From Plectosphaerella cucumerina (Eukaryota > Ascomycota > Sordariomycetes > Glomerellales > Plectosphaerellaceae), in the NCBI GenBank assembly GCA_020746995.1, contig JAGPXD010000002.1, forward strand, positions 3,038,001-3,102,000: a stretch of DNA of 64,000 nucleotides, given 5' to 3'. A program made the translations under genes and the position numbers. Within the stretch, counting starts at the first letter, position 1. The number at the start of each line of letters is the position of its first letter. The notes beneath the pieces are model-generated. The model made no database searches. It was not told where the DNA came from and saw only the letters and a program-made list of their open reading frames with translations. This document shows positions 32,326 to 42,999 of the stretch, in pieces.

Positions 32326-33365
32326 GGTGATGGTTGGGAGTTCCGATCAAGCTTTGGAATACCAGTCGCCCGGGTGTGTCCACCAACGAACCCGCTGAAT
32401 GCCGGAAATCAACGTGTGAAGAGTCGACCCTGGCAAGCCTATACGAAGGGGGAGCGGGCTCCTGATCAGTTGGACGGAACTTCACGGCAAATGCCCACAA
32501 GGCGGGGGAGGGGAGAGGCGAGGAGAATGGCTAGCAACCCTGCACAGTCGATGGTCTATGTCGAAGCGCAGGCGACAAACCTCAGTCAGCACTGGACCCT
32601 CAAGGTGGATGGCCTGACCTGTTCATGAAGTACAAAATAGAACGGCACTAAACCTTGCGAACACGCGGTCTGGGCCGGCCTTCCTCGAATCCTCGCCCAG
32701 TTGGCAGTGACTGGGAATAGTTCGTCACAGCAAACCAGGAGGTCTAGGGCCGGCTCGCGGTCCAATTTAGACTTCCGAAGGATGCTCTAATTTAGGGGCT
32801 GGCAGGGGTTCCTGTCGCGCCAGCCCGAGTTCGGTATGGGGTAAACCAAGATCAAGGAAATCGTAGGGGCGGGCCGGGCATGCACCGCCGCACTGGCCGC
32901 CCGCAAACAGGACTCGTTCACGATCCATTATTGGCGGTCTTGGATTTGCAGCAGCTTAGGGTCCCTTACCTTGATGTTGCCGTTAAGCTACAGTGTCGAA
33001 GGACTGCCAAGGTGAGCCGTGTTTATGCTCTCGCGGAGAAGAACAGCGTTCTCTCCCTGACCTTGACCAAGGTGGCAGTACTATATTGCCGGCCTAACCG
33101 CCGGCCGACGATCTAGACAGGGGTAGCTGCATGGGCTGCTGGGGAGAAGAAGTTCGAGGAGACCTGTCACTGGCTCGCCATCCGATACAGTAGGGCTGTG
33201 CTACTGGCGACATGGGTGCGAGAGATTGGCTCAACGGCTGGCTGGGAGTGTCTTATTTTGCCGCTGCCCCCCAGCGTTAGACGCGGTTCTGACCTGCTGA
33301 TCTTGAATCGACTCTGGACTGGACAAAACAACCACACCACACTCCTTTGACGACGACACCCCACG
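32326..33365. other. Intergenic, possible decayed mobile DNA
   Basis: One kb without a defensible gene. The composition at 32640-33120 differs from ordinary promoter sequence, with broken open frames on the plus strand (32880-33116), which may be a relic. I found no terminal repeats or target duplication. Confidence 0.35.
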
Positions 33366-34263
33366 ATGCTCTTCGGTTTCGCTGTCCTCGGCCTCCTGCC
33401 CATGGCGCTGGCGCAGCGGCAGTGCTTCTATCCCAACGGCGAGCGGGACACGGGCGGACAACCATGCGGCGTCGACGGCGGCGCGTCCGGACACACGCAC
33501 TGCTGCTACAGCGGGCACTACTGCCTCGACAACGGCCTCTGCATCGCCAAGGACTCCCTCACGATGTATCGTAGCTCCTGCACAGACTCGACATTTTCCT
33601 CAGACAAATGCGGACAGATCTGCCTGGGCGGCAACCGGGGAGGAGGTGAGCGCAGCGAGAGGTCATGCCTTGTTCCGTACTGACCAGGTCGCAGTCGATT
33701 ACTCGCATTCGGGCGTCTGGACATGCGGCGAAGACCGATTCTCTTGCCACTCAGCATCATGCGCCATCAACAACTTTACAATGTCTGGGGCCAAGCTTCA
33801 GTACAACGACGCGCTGTTGGCCGACGTCACGGCTCTCTCGGCTTTGGAATCTGCGACCGCATCTGGCAGCCCCGCGACTGCAACCGTGACGACGACAATC
33901 CGCGTGACCTCGACAGCCGGGCCCGAGTCCGCCGAGGCCGGTGAGGTGGGCACTGTCGAGTCGGCCGGTGGTGTGTCAACAGCAGCAGCGGCCGGGATCG
34001 GCGCAGGCGTTGGCGTTCCATTACTCCTCGCCGCCGCGGTGCTGCTGTTCCTGCTCCTACGAGAGCGTAAGAAGCGGAAGGCTTACCAGGATCAACTCGC
34101 TTACTACGGCATCACGACGAAATCCCCCCCATCGCACGACCCCACGCAAGCGCAGTACCAGCCTGTCACAGAGCACACGGGACACTACCACGTCGAGCAG
34201 CCCAAGCCGGTGCCGCCGCCGTCGGAGTTGACGGCAGACCCTCGTTACGAATTACAGCACTGA
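33366..34263 (+). CDS. Cysteine-rich secreted/single-pass surface protein
   Basis: Two exons, 33366-33645 and 33695-34263 (49-bp intron, GTGAGC donor), 282 residues. A signal peptide (MLFGFAVLGLLPMALAQ) is followed by an ectodomain with about a dozen cysteines in clusters (CFYPNG, PCG, HCCYSGHYC, CGQICLG, then WTCGEDRFSC, SASC). A Ser/Thr-rich stalk, a transmembrane helix PLLLAAAVLLFLLL and a basic stop-transfer RERKKRK follow, and the cytoplasmic tail is proline and tyrosine rich (YQPVTE, PPPSE). This layout is common among fungal wall-sensor or adhesin-like proteins of plant-associated ascomycetes, but no named family is assigned. The initiator Met lies just before the hydrophobic core. Confidence 0.75.
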
Positions 34264-34498
34264 GACCGGCCGGGGCTCGCCGATCCCATTGGAAGTTGTG
34301 GCAGAGGTAGAGAGGACGTCATCACAGGAGTGGTGAAGGCATCACCAGTGATTGACCACACGGATGTACATTCAAGCTTCTAATTACATGACACTCAGCA
34401 CCAGTTCAAGTCGTATGTACCAGAAGTGACGAGATGTTGGCGGCGTGGCGTTCCTCTTGCTATTGGAGGAGAGTTTGGGGCGTCTGGGAGCTCGGCGG

Positions 34499-35686
34499 CT
34501 AAACCATGATGCGCCTCTGGAGATCATGGTCAGAGATGAGCCGGACGGGAGAGGGGATGTACGAACCTTGCCGACAACTTGGTTGCGGACCCTGCCATTG
34601 CGGTTGCGTCCGTTGCGGTTACGGCCATTGCCATTGGCATTGCCAGCAGCGTTGCCGCCATTGGCGCCATTGCCAGGATTACCCGCGTTGCCATTACCAG
34701 CATTGCCGTTCGCATTGCCGTTGCCAGCGTTGCCGTTGTTTCCAGCGTTGCCGTTGTTTCCAGCGTTGTCGTTGTTTCCAGCGTTGCCGTTGTTTCCAGC
34801 GTTGCCGTTGTTTCCAGCGTTGCCGTTGTTTCCAGCGTTGCCGTTGTTTCCAGCGTTGCCGTTGTTTCCAGCGTTGCCGTTGTTTCCAGCGATGCCGTTG
34901 CCAGCATTGCCGTTGTTTGCAGCGTTGCCGTTGTTGTTGCCGGCGTTGCCAGCATTACCGTTGCCTGCGTTGTTGTTACCGGCGTTGCCGTTTCCTACAG
35001 CAAAGGTGGTCAGTATGGCAAACCGCTAACAACGTACGAGAACGCAGCACATACCTCCCGCGGCTCCTCCAGCTCCTCCAGCAGCACCACCACCACCGCC
35101 GCCGCCAGCCTGCTGAACTACGACGCAGTTTCCGAAGCCACCGGCAGTGGTGAATGATGCAACACAAAGGTCACCTGAGGCACCGCCGCTGCAAGTTGTA
35201 CCGGCCGGGAGGGAAGCAGTGACCTGCTCAGTGCCCGTGTCCGAGGGTGCCTATCACGTCAAAAGAGAACAATCTCAGGTATGAAGCAGACTCACGAGCT
35301 CGCCGTTGGCTGTGACAGTACCGTCGACAAAGTTCTGGCCATCTCCAGCCGCATCGACCGAGACTGTGACCTGGCGCGAGCCATCCCTGCCGCTTCTCAA
35401 GAGTCAGCATGTTGCCCTTGGGAAGTCGGCTCCCATGCACATACCCGTTGAAGTTCTCAACATCGACGGTGAATGATCCCGAGGCGTCGGCCTGGACAGC
35501 CGTGGAGCTGTCGATGGCCCCAGCAACGTCGACACCGCCACAGGGGTTGTTGTTCGATGGCCTCTCGACGTCGTTACGAGCCGCAGTTCCGGTCACGCCC
35601 AGGGCAGGGTTGATGGCGGCATGGGCAGCGACCTGGCCGGAGAAGAGGAGCACGGCTCCGTAGAGGCAAAGCGACTTGATGGACAT
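34499..35686 (-). CDS. Egh16/GAS1-like secreted protein with GNNGNA repeat
   Basis: Five exons: 35445-35686, 35296-35392, 35055-35250, 34567-34994 and a short last exon 34499-34516; 326 residues, phases consistent. The signal peptide is MSIKSLCLYGAVLLFSGQVAA. The mature start HAAINPALGVTGTAARNDVERPS, the segment DSSTAVQADASGSFTVDV, DGSRQVTVSVDAAGDG, and later FGNCVVVQQ match the Egh16H/GAS1/MAS1 family, first known from appressoria of cereal pathogens. After a Gly-rich hinge the last exons encode nine tandem GNNGNA hexapeptides from an 18-bp minisatellite, then GN and NGRNR repeats. The final 18-bp exon depends on a GTTCGT-donor intron; without it the frame would read on to a slightly longer tail. 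Family role is host-surface penetration; role here is inferred. Confidence 0.85.
34729..34890 (-). repeat. 18-bp coding minisatellite, nine units
   Basis: Nine tandem copies of an 18-mer (plus strand GTTGCCGTTGTTTCCAGC) inside exon 4 of the Egh16-like gene. Translated on the minus strand they give GNNGNA. One unit has a T for C change (GNNDNA). Degenerate copies continue on both sides. Copy number is expected to be unstable. Confidence 0.9.
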
Positions 35687-36761
35687 GGTGCTGGGTGTAT
35701 GTTGAAGTGAATGTACAAAAATCACCACCGGGGTGTATAGAAGAAAAGAATGAAGAAAAGAAGAGATGAAGAGAGTGGAGTGGCGAGACATCAGACTGAA
35801 GGTTCCTCGGATATGATGGCTCTTTTAACGTGATCTCAGTGAGAGGCAGCACCGCTTCAACGGCTGGATCGGGCGGAAGGCCGGTGCTGAGGCGAGCCCC
35901 TGTCCCAGTTCACAAAGGTCCTCCAGCGCCTAGCGTCCCCATCGTCCAGGGGCGATGGGTTTCCACGACACGGGGCATCGTGAGGTGGGTTTCACGCCAG
36001 GGCCACGGCACAAAGACCCGTGACCTGTCTGGTCGTATGATGCAATTGTCGAATCGGCGGCAGAAGCGTACGGACGGGAGGCCCCAGGCACGTTCTCGCT
36101 CTGATGAGTTCAAGCGAGGATCAACAATAACAGAAGGCAGCTGGAACCGCGGTCGCCGCATGACGGTTCGTCTGAGCCTCAAGTGACAGCCTTAGGCTTG
36201 GGATGGCAGTGCCGTGGTGTTGGGTTCGAGATGCGTGCTGCCCCGGATTCAGGGATGCGCTGAGGAAGGTATTGCCGCAGATCGCCCTGATCGCCGCCGC
36301 TTGGGCCGCGGAGAGGTGCTTCTGGGCCCGCAGGGGGCTTCCAAGTTTGGATGCAACGTCTCGGATGGCCGCTGGCGGCCCCCTCACGCGCCGTCTGATC
36401 CGGGGACGACAAGGGTGAGTCGACGCGAAGGAGGCGAGATGGGTGAAGAGGAGACGAGAAAAGGGGAAGACGAGACGAGGATGCACTCCGGTTTGCTATG
36501 TCACCTTGGATGCGGTCAGATGGCAACGAAGGGACACGAGAGTGAGAGGGGAAACAGGGCGATCTTGGCGTCGATGAAAGCACACACGGGAAACGACCCG
36601 ACGGCAAGCTAGTGGCCTTCAGTCTATTCTTGGAGCTCCTGGTCAAACACCAATATTTCACCATCGTCATCAACATCACATATGCTTAAGGACATTCATG
36701 GGACACTCAATCGCGTATTTATTGCGTCCTGGTATGTACCGTGTCAACCTTCCCCCTACAT
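35687..36761. other. Intergenic, no gene supported
   Basis: Upstream of the Egh16-like gene and downstream of the choice-of-anchor-B gene. The open frame at 36179-36679 on the minus strand is low complexity and lacks any domain, so it is not called. Confidence 0.45.
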
Positions 36762-38777
36762 CTAATCCTCGATGCAGTACTCCTCAGACTCAGTGGGCTC
36801 AGGAGCGGCCGAGGTGGTGGTGACGGGGCTGGTGCTGCTGGGGACAGCAACGCTGCTGGTGGCAGTGGGCAGGCACGAGCAGGCCGAGGAGACGCGAGAG
36901 ATGACGTTGACACCGCAGGCCTTGCTGGCGTACTCGGGGACCTCGGCGACATCAGCCGACCAGCCGTCGAGGAAGCCGCTGCAGAACTCCTGGCTCTCCT
37001 CGAGACGTCCGGAGACGCTGGTGGAGCGCATGGCGCGCAGGCAGTTATCGGCGTTGCAGGCGTGAGTCTTGGGGCACGAGGCGCGGCGGCTCATCTTGAC
37101 AAGGAAGGCACCGCGCTCGATGGTGTTGATGAAGATGAAGCCAGACTTGAACATGCCGTAGGAGGACCAGGTGCCGAAGGCGTAGTCGGCGATACCACCG
37201 CCGGGCTCGGCGTCGTCCTGGGGGTAGACATCGAAGTAGGCAATCTCGCAGACGTCGTCACCGGTGGGGTTCTCGGGGATGGAGGTGACGTCGTAGATGC
37301 GGAGACCGGCCTGGTAGTTCGACTGGTAGATGAGACCGTCCTTGATGTACTGGTTGTGGTCGACGGCGCGGACGGAGCCTGGGCAAGTTAGCACGGAATG
37401 GTCGAGGTAGAGGCAGACGAAATGTACTCACCCTTGTAGAGACCGGTCTGCTTGGGGGCAGTCAGGTCCTTGATGTCCCAGATGTAGGTGACGGGGAAGC
37501 CATCCTTGGCGGGACCGTTGCCGCGGAGCTCGTCGAGCTCGTCGTCCATAACGAGGTACTCCTGCCACTCGGGGTCGAGGACCCAGCCCTGGTGGGTGTA
37601 GGTGGCGCCCTCGTACGAGGTGATGGAGATGATGGACGAGTTGGCGGGGTTGGTCGCATCGTAGATGGTGAGGGAGTCCTCGTTGTAGCCGTAGCAGATG
37701 TCACGGCCGGTGAAGCGGGTGTCGGGGCCCTTGCTGGGGGACAGTTAGCGAGTGATTGAGGGTTTGCGCCAAGGGAGCAGACTTACTAGACAAGGCACTG
37801 AGCGTCGTGGACGTAGCCGTCATCGGGGTTGCATCCCAGACGGGTAGGCTTGGAGGGGTCCTTCAGGTCAATGAAGATGGGGCCGGCACGGCAGGGGTCG
37901 GTGGCGCGAGGGGCAGAGCCGACGGCGAGGAGCAGGTCCTTGGCCTCGTGCACGACGACGTTGTGCGAGCGGCCAATGGGCAGGTCCTTGAAGTGACCGG
38001 TAACGTCCTTGACAATGTCGTACGTGACAACTCCCTTGGTGACATCGATGTCAAGCAGCTTGTAGGAGGTCAGTGGATGCGCGGATAAAGCAGGGAACTG
38101 CGTCTCCTCACCTTCTTCATGTCGAAGATCTGGATTCCGTGGTTGCGGAGCTCAGATCCGATGACCATGTAGTGCTTGTACGAGCGAATTTCCTTCCAGA
38201 ACGCGTTGGGGTCGGTCGGGGCCGGGCAGGGCCTTGGGCAGATCAGCCGGGTGGTCATTTGGGAGCATGGGGCATCTCTCAGCACTTACAGGAAGCCGAT
38301 GGGGAGCATGCGGCCCTCGGGAAGAATCTCGATGAACGCAGTACCATCGTACATGCCGTTGGCAATGAACTCGCGACCAGACTCGGGGTCGGTCCATCCC
38401 CACGACGAAGAGCCGGTGAGCAGAACGCCGTCGCCGAGCTCGTCCCAGCCGTTGGGCGAGCCCAGGGTGGCGTGGTTGATGAAGTCGTAGAGGTCGATGT
38501 TCTTGCAGGCGAACTTGTGGAGGGGGTCGCCGGGGATGGCATCGGCGTAGCCGTTGACACACTTGACCGTGTTGTTGAGCCTGGGCCACTTGGTCGAGTC
38601 GAGGAGACCGGCGTCGGCCTCGGCGGACCAGAGGGCGATCTTGCGCTGCATGCTCTCGTTGTGGATGACGCCGCTGTCGTAGAGCTCCGCGGCCTTGGCC
38701 TCGTTCTTGGGCATCTCCTTGGCCATGACGGCCGAGGCAGCGGTCAGGGCCGCGCCCGAGACGGTGGTGAAGCGCAT
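36762..38777 (-). CDS. Secreted choice-of-anchor-B / LVIVD-repeat-type protein
   Basis: Five exons: 38290-38777, 38112-38232, 37787-38058, 37432-37733 and 36762-37378; 599 residues, phases consistent. The N-terminus MRFTTVSGAALTAASAVMA is a signal peptide. The body has propeller-like repeats typical of the choice-of-anchor-B/LVIVD families: SYKHYMVIGSELRNHGIQIFDMKK, GRSHNVVVHEAKDLLLAVG, IFIDLKDPSKPTRLGC, YNEDSLTIYDATNPAN and QAGLRIYDVTSIPEN. A cysteine-rich C-terminal region and a Ser/Thr-rich tail ending EYCIED follow. There is no GPI signal or membrane segment at the end. The enzymatic role of this family in fungi is not established. Divergent from the 39 kb intergenic region. Confidence 0.78.
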
Positions 38778-40346
38778 CTTGGGTGGATGGGAAGCAGGAA
38801 GAAGGCCTTGAGGAGAGGGAGGCGAGCGAGCTGGCTAAGGTGCTGGAAGCTGGAGAGCTTGAGACGGAGCACACACCAAAGTTGCACGTGGGGAGGGGAG
38901 AGGAGAGGGGGGGAGGTAGAAGCAGACGCGACGCGACGAGGGCTACCATTTATGTCTAGGACCCCGATGCTCGTGGTAGTCGATGCTACCTACCCTCGTC
39001 CACTTCGACTTTCTCGCCTCCCCCGTTCTGTGAGGAACCTCGGGTTCGGCGAAGGCGGCGACGATGGCTGCAAGGCCCCGGTCATGATAGGAAGAAGAGC
39101 CACTCAAGCTTCCCCCGGCCCTGGCCGCTTATCTCCTGCTGTACTCGGAAGGTCGTCGAGCCTCCTCCACTCTTGGCAACCTCCTCGACCAACCAGAACA
39201 GCTTCTTCACCTCCTTGGCTCAATAATACCCCTGAGCATCCCCGCATGCGTGGAAGCTCCCGCACGGTCGGCCGCAGGCAAAGGCAGGGTTCATCGCTGC
39301 GGCTTCAAGGAACCGCCTGCACGGATGCGGAAGGCGAGAAGAAGCGCCTCTTTCTAGGGCCCCTTTGGCCCCAGCTGAGAGCTCTCATCTTATCACCCGC
39401 CATGCGCCCTGTCGTCAGGGCTCCGCCGCGATACTCCCCCAACTTCCCAAGACACACCCAACCGACAGATTACTGCTGCTGACCACTCGCTCGCCTGCAT
39501 AAATGGGAGAGCGTGGTTGGTGCCGGGGCCCCTGCTGCCGGGCGGACCTCCCCGGATCTCGACCCGTCATCTGTTTTCTTCCCAGCTTCCTTCTCCAGCA
39601 GGCGAGGTGCGCCGCCTCGAACCACCAGCACCAAAGTCCCCTCCCGCCGCACACCTCCAGCTCCGGCCTTCCCCAGCCGACCGAGGTCTTGGGGGCAGGT
39701 GATACTGCATGGCGGTGACTGTGCGTATCGTATCACAACATGGCTTGTGTCGCTGTTGCCACGAGTCGGCTCAGGATACCCGGATGGCGGCGAGGTTTGT
39801 CGAGGCAGACAGACTTTTGTTCCTTTGGGGTCAGGTGAAGCCAAGAAGAGGCCTACCAGCTCAGATTACCTGCCCCCCTTCCCCTGACTCAACTCGCCTC
39901 TGAAGCTGCAGACACCCGACAGGTCACGACGTCCCCCCACTCAAAAGCAATTCGCCTCTGGTGGCGAGCCCAGCAATCGCAATCTCCCATTTTAGCCTTC
40001 TCTCGGTCGCTGCCTGTCTTTCTTTCCGGCCACGAGTCGTGCGCCGCCGGTACTTTCAACTGCCGCTCGCAGCGTGGGATTGGAGGGTTGCACAGACTTC
40101 CAGCAACACGACAGCTTCACTCATCGAGCTTCATCGCCACCGTTGCACCCAAGCTCTTGGGCCGGGACACGGCCCTGTCAATTCCGCGGGGATTGCATCG
40201 AAGGGACCTGAATCCCAAATGGATCCCACATGGAGCACATCCACGTGGAGAACCTTGTCTTTGCTTTGACAGACGACCGTAGATCAGGCAGCTTCTTTTG
40301 TGGGTGGCCCGGACTTGACAGGCTTGGTACCTCAATAACCACCTCA
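38778..40346. other. Intergenic, 1.6 kb, no gene supported
   Basis: Upstream region of the choice-of-anchor-B gene plus the 3' flank of the Kelch gene. Several open frames overlap on both strands at 39400-39900, all proline/arginine rich and without domains. A purine-rich GGGGAGGGG tract lies near 38891-38920 in the leader of the anchor-B gene. Confidence 0.45.
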
Positions 40347-42287
40347 TCACGAAGCGTTGACAGGGCCGCCGTCCATCTCATGAACATGCTGTGGTTTGGC
40401 CCGGTCATTCGCGGAACCTCCCGCCATCTCTGCTGGCTTGACTTGCTCATGGAGCTCAACCGGATCTGGCTGCGGGCTCGGTTTGTCCCCCTGGCCATTC
40501 GTTGCCTCTTCGTTGGCCATCCTTTCCCCCCTCCGCTTCCTCGTCACGAAGAACCACCAGGCAGCGGCAACCAAAACGAGCAGGATGACACCGCCGATCA
40601 CGGCCCCGATGATGATCCCCACTGGTATTGATGATGTCTAGGTACCATTTCCATCCTTTGGCGGGGGCTCTGGCCCGTCGTTGCCAGCTTCTCTTCTGGG
40701 GAAAAGGGCGCTGACCTCGGGTGATGACCACTTGACCGAGGTAGCTCGTCTACCGAAACGTCGATCAGCTAGGATAACGGACTCCTGATGCGGATCATGT
40801 ACTCACGCTGCTACCAGGCTCTTCTCCGCTCGGTATGGCTTGGCGCTGGCATTGTACCTGACGAGATCCCCGGGCGGCTGCGATGAGATCCTGTTCAGGT
40901 CGAAAACCGCCACGCCCTGCGGCAGCGGGTCCTCCGACTCGTAAACATTTTCGGATACATGGTAAGGTAATCCACCCCACGAGAGAAGTTGACTTTGGCC
41001 AACAATGGCGCATGCCTGGCCCTCGCGTCTGTAGGCGGCCGGAAGCTCGGCCACGAAACTCCACGTGAACGATGGCAGACTCAGCACGTAGATGTCCGAG
41101 AATGCAGTCCTGATCTGGTCGTTTGCACCGCCAAACATGTAGCTATTTCGTGAGCTTGGAGTTTCAAAGCCGAGCTGGTCATCACGGGAAGATGGAACCA
41201 ACTCACATATCATAGGTCCGGTTGGCACCGGGCAAGCCCGCAGCGCAATGCTGATGACGACTGTGTGGGAATCGCCTCTCCGATGACGTTGCAGTCTGTG
41301 TATACCATGTTCCGGTGACGGGATCCAGGAAATACAACTTTTCGAAACCCACGTACTCATCGTCAGACCGTCCCCTCTGCGCCATGCCGCCGAGAATGAA
41401 GATAAGTCCATGGTCTCCAAAGTCCGGCACGTATACGGCCTTGGCGCCCCAGAGTGTCCCGTCGCTTGTGTATGGCGGGTTCTCGTGCTCTTTCGACTCT
41501 TTGGTCTTGAAGTTGAAAGACCGGTAGAACCGAGCGTTTGCGGTGCTGCCATCTTCTTTATGGTCCACCCCACCAAACATGAAGCCAACCTCTGGACTGC
41601 TGGCAAAAGCCGAGTAGGATGCGGGGGTAAGCTGGGCTAGCTGAATGGCGGAGCTGGCATCCACCTCTTCCCATTCGGCCCGCTCATTCTCCTCGATACA
41701 TAGCCTCCAGTACTTGTAGGGGTCTGGAAGGGGCAGATTGTACGAATTTCTGCCTCCCCATGCGTAGGAACAATTCGATCTTCCGTCGGTCAGGAACGTC
41801 TGGAAGTCCATTGAGGGTGTATCTGGCCGGTAGAGTTCGTAGTCACGACATCTGCGGAGTCCCATGAGGTGGCTAGATCCATCACGAGAGTGGTGTTTGC
41901 TGTGGCAGAAAGCAGTCAGCACGGTGGTCTTGCGGGGGAATGGACAGGTAGAGATGGACTGGGATTGTTTGGTCTTCCTGAAATCCCTCTTTGTGATATC
42001 GAGCCTCCGTCATAGTAGATGCGGTCGCCCAAGACGGTCACTGGACAAAGGTTCTGGGGTCAGCAAACACTCCTGTCGGGAGAGAAAAAAGATTGGCAGC
42101 TTCTACCTGCTCCGCTCACACGGCGAAGGAACCTAGATTCTCCAGGACTATTGACAGGGCTCGTTTGACGAGTCACAAGACCGTGTAATTTGTTGGCATT
42201 GGCTTTCGTTTCGGAAGCCTGGATTGCATCAGCGACAATGGCGGTCACTGACAGCAGCACAGTCAATGAGGCCGAGGAGCACGCCAT
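40347..42287 (-). CDS. Kelch-repeat surface protein, stop codon before the membrane anchor
   Basis: Best reading: exons 42120-42287, 41960-42053, 41847-41899 (uncertain), 41207-41799, 40807-41142 and 40638-40749. The start is a signal peptide (MACSSASLTVLLSVTAIVADA). Conserved fungal Kelch ectodomain motifs follow: NLCPVTVLGDRIYYDGG, NTTLVMDLATSWDSA, CSYAWGG, EVGFMFGG, GLIFILGGMAQRGRS, YMFGGANDQIRTAFSDIYVLSLPSFTW. The frame ends NDGPEPPPKDGNGT then TAG at 40638-40640. In the same frame directly after it come TSSIPVGIIIGAVIGG, a transmembrane helix, a VTRKRRGER stop-transfer and a tail ending at 40347. So the anchor is separated from the ectodomain by a stop. A GTCAGC..CCTAG intron could bypass it. 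Between 41800 and 41850 the frame also changes; a 47-bp GTGACT intron fits the phase, but its branch site is weak. Confidence 0.7.
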
Positions 42288-42999
42288 GCTTGAAGGATCT
42301 GAGTTCAGACTTTGCAGACAGGTAAACAACGAGCAATGAAGAGAGCAACATGGATCAACGAATAGCCAGAGATGATGAGCGAGAAGGGAGAGAGGAGATG
42401 ACGATGACCTCGAAGCATGGAGGAAGCGGGGAAGGAGTCTCGCTGGCTTCGCAGAGTCGCACGGCCTTAATCCTCCGTGGCCGTCGTGTGCTACCTTGGC
42501 TGAGTCCAGAGAATGAGGCTCGGGGTTGGCAAAAGGGTGGCTGCCTCGGCCGTCATACCCATTTGGCTGTGCCGTTGGTCGAAGAGCCCAAGCTGAACTG
42601 ACGGATGCTTGGCGGATAAGGTACCTACTCATAGTGCGTAGATTGAAGTCACGGAGATCCTCGACATTCAGATCCCCAGGCGGCGTCACCGCACCAGCTG
42701 AGATCGAAGATCACCCAGCAGGAGGATGATCCCGTAGAAGGGGTGCACTCCGATACAAAATAGACACCATTGTTGATACGTTGGCGTATGGTCAGATTGC
42801 GAGAGAAAGTAAGGCGTGGAACGGACGATTGCGGGGCTTCTATCCATCGGAAGACTCCAGGTTCAGGGCGTTGGTGGAGTGTCTCGATGACTAATCTCTT
42901 GTCTGTCCTGATTTCTAAGCAACTCCGCCGTCACTGGACGCATGTTGCTCTCACATCACCATCGCGGAATGGCAGTTCAACCACGGTCTCGGATCAAGC
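42288..42999. other. Intergenic between divergent genes
   Basis: Shared upstream region of the Kelch gene and the C2H2-Zn2Cys6 regulator, which are transcribed away from each other. No gene is supported in it. Confidence 0.5.

Noticed and set aside
32640..33120. Possible decayed transposon
   Set aside because: Composition is unusual but I found no terminal repeats, target duplication or recognisable transposase motif, so it is only mentioned as an unexplained stretch.
36179..36679. 166-residue minus-strand open frame
   Set aside because: Ser/Pro/Arg low-complexity sequence in intergenic DNA without splice partners or a recognisable domain.
38073..39482. 469-residue plus-strand open frame
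   Set aside because: It lies mostly antisense to the well-supported choice-of-anchor-B gene, is low complexity and has no domain. It is a shadow of a GC-rich gene.
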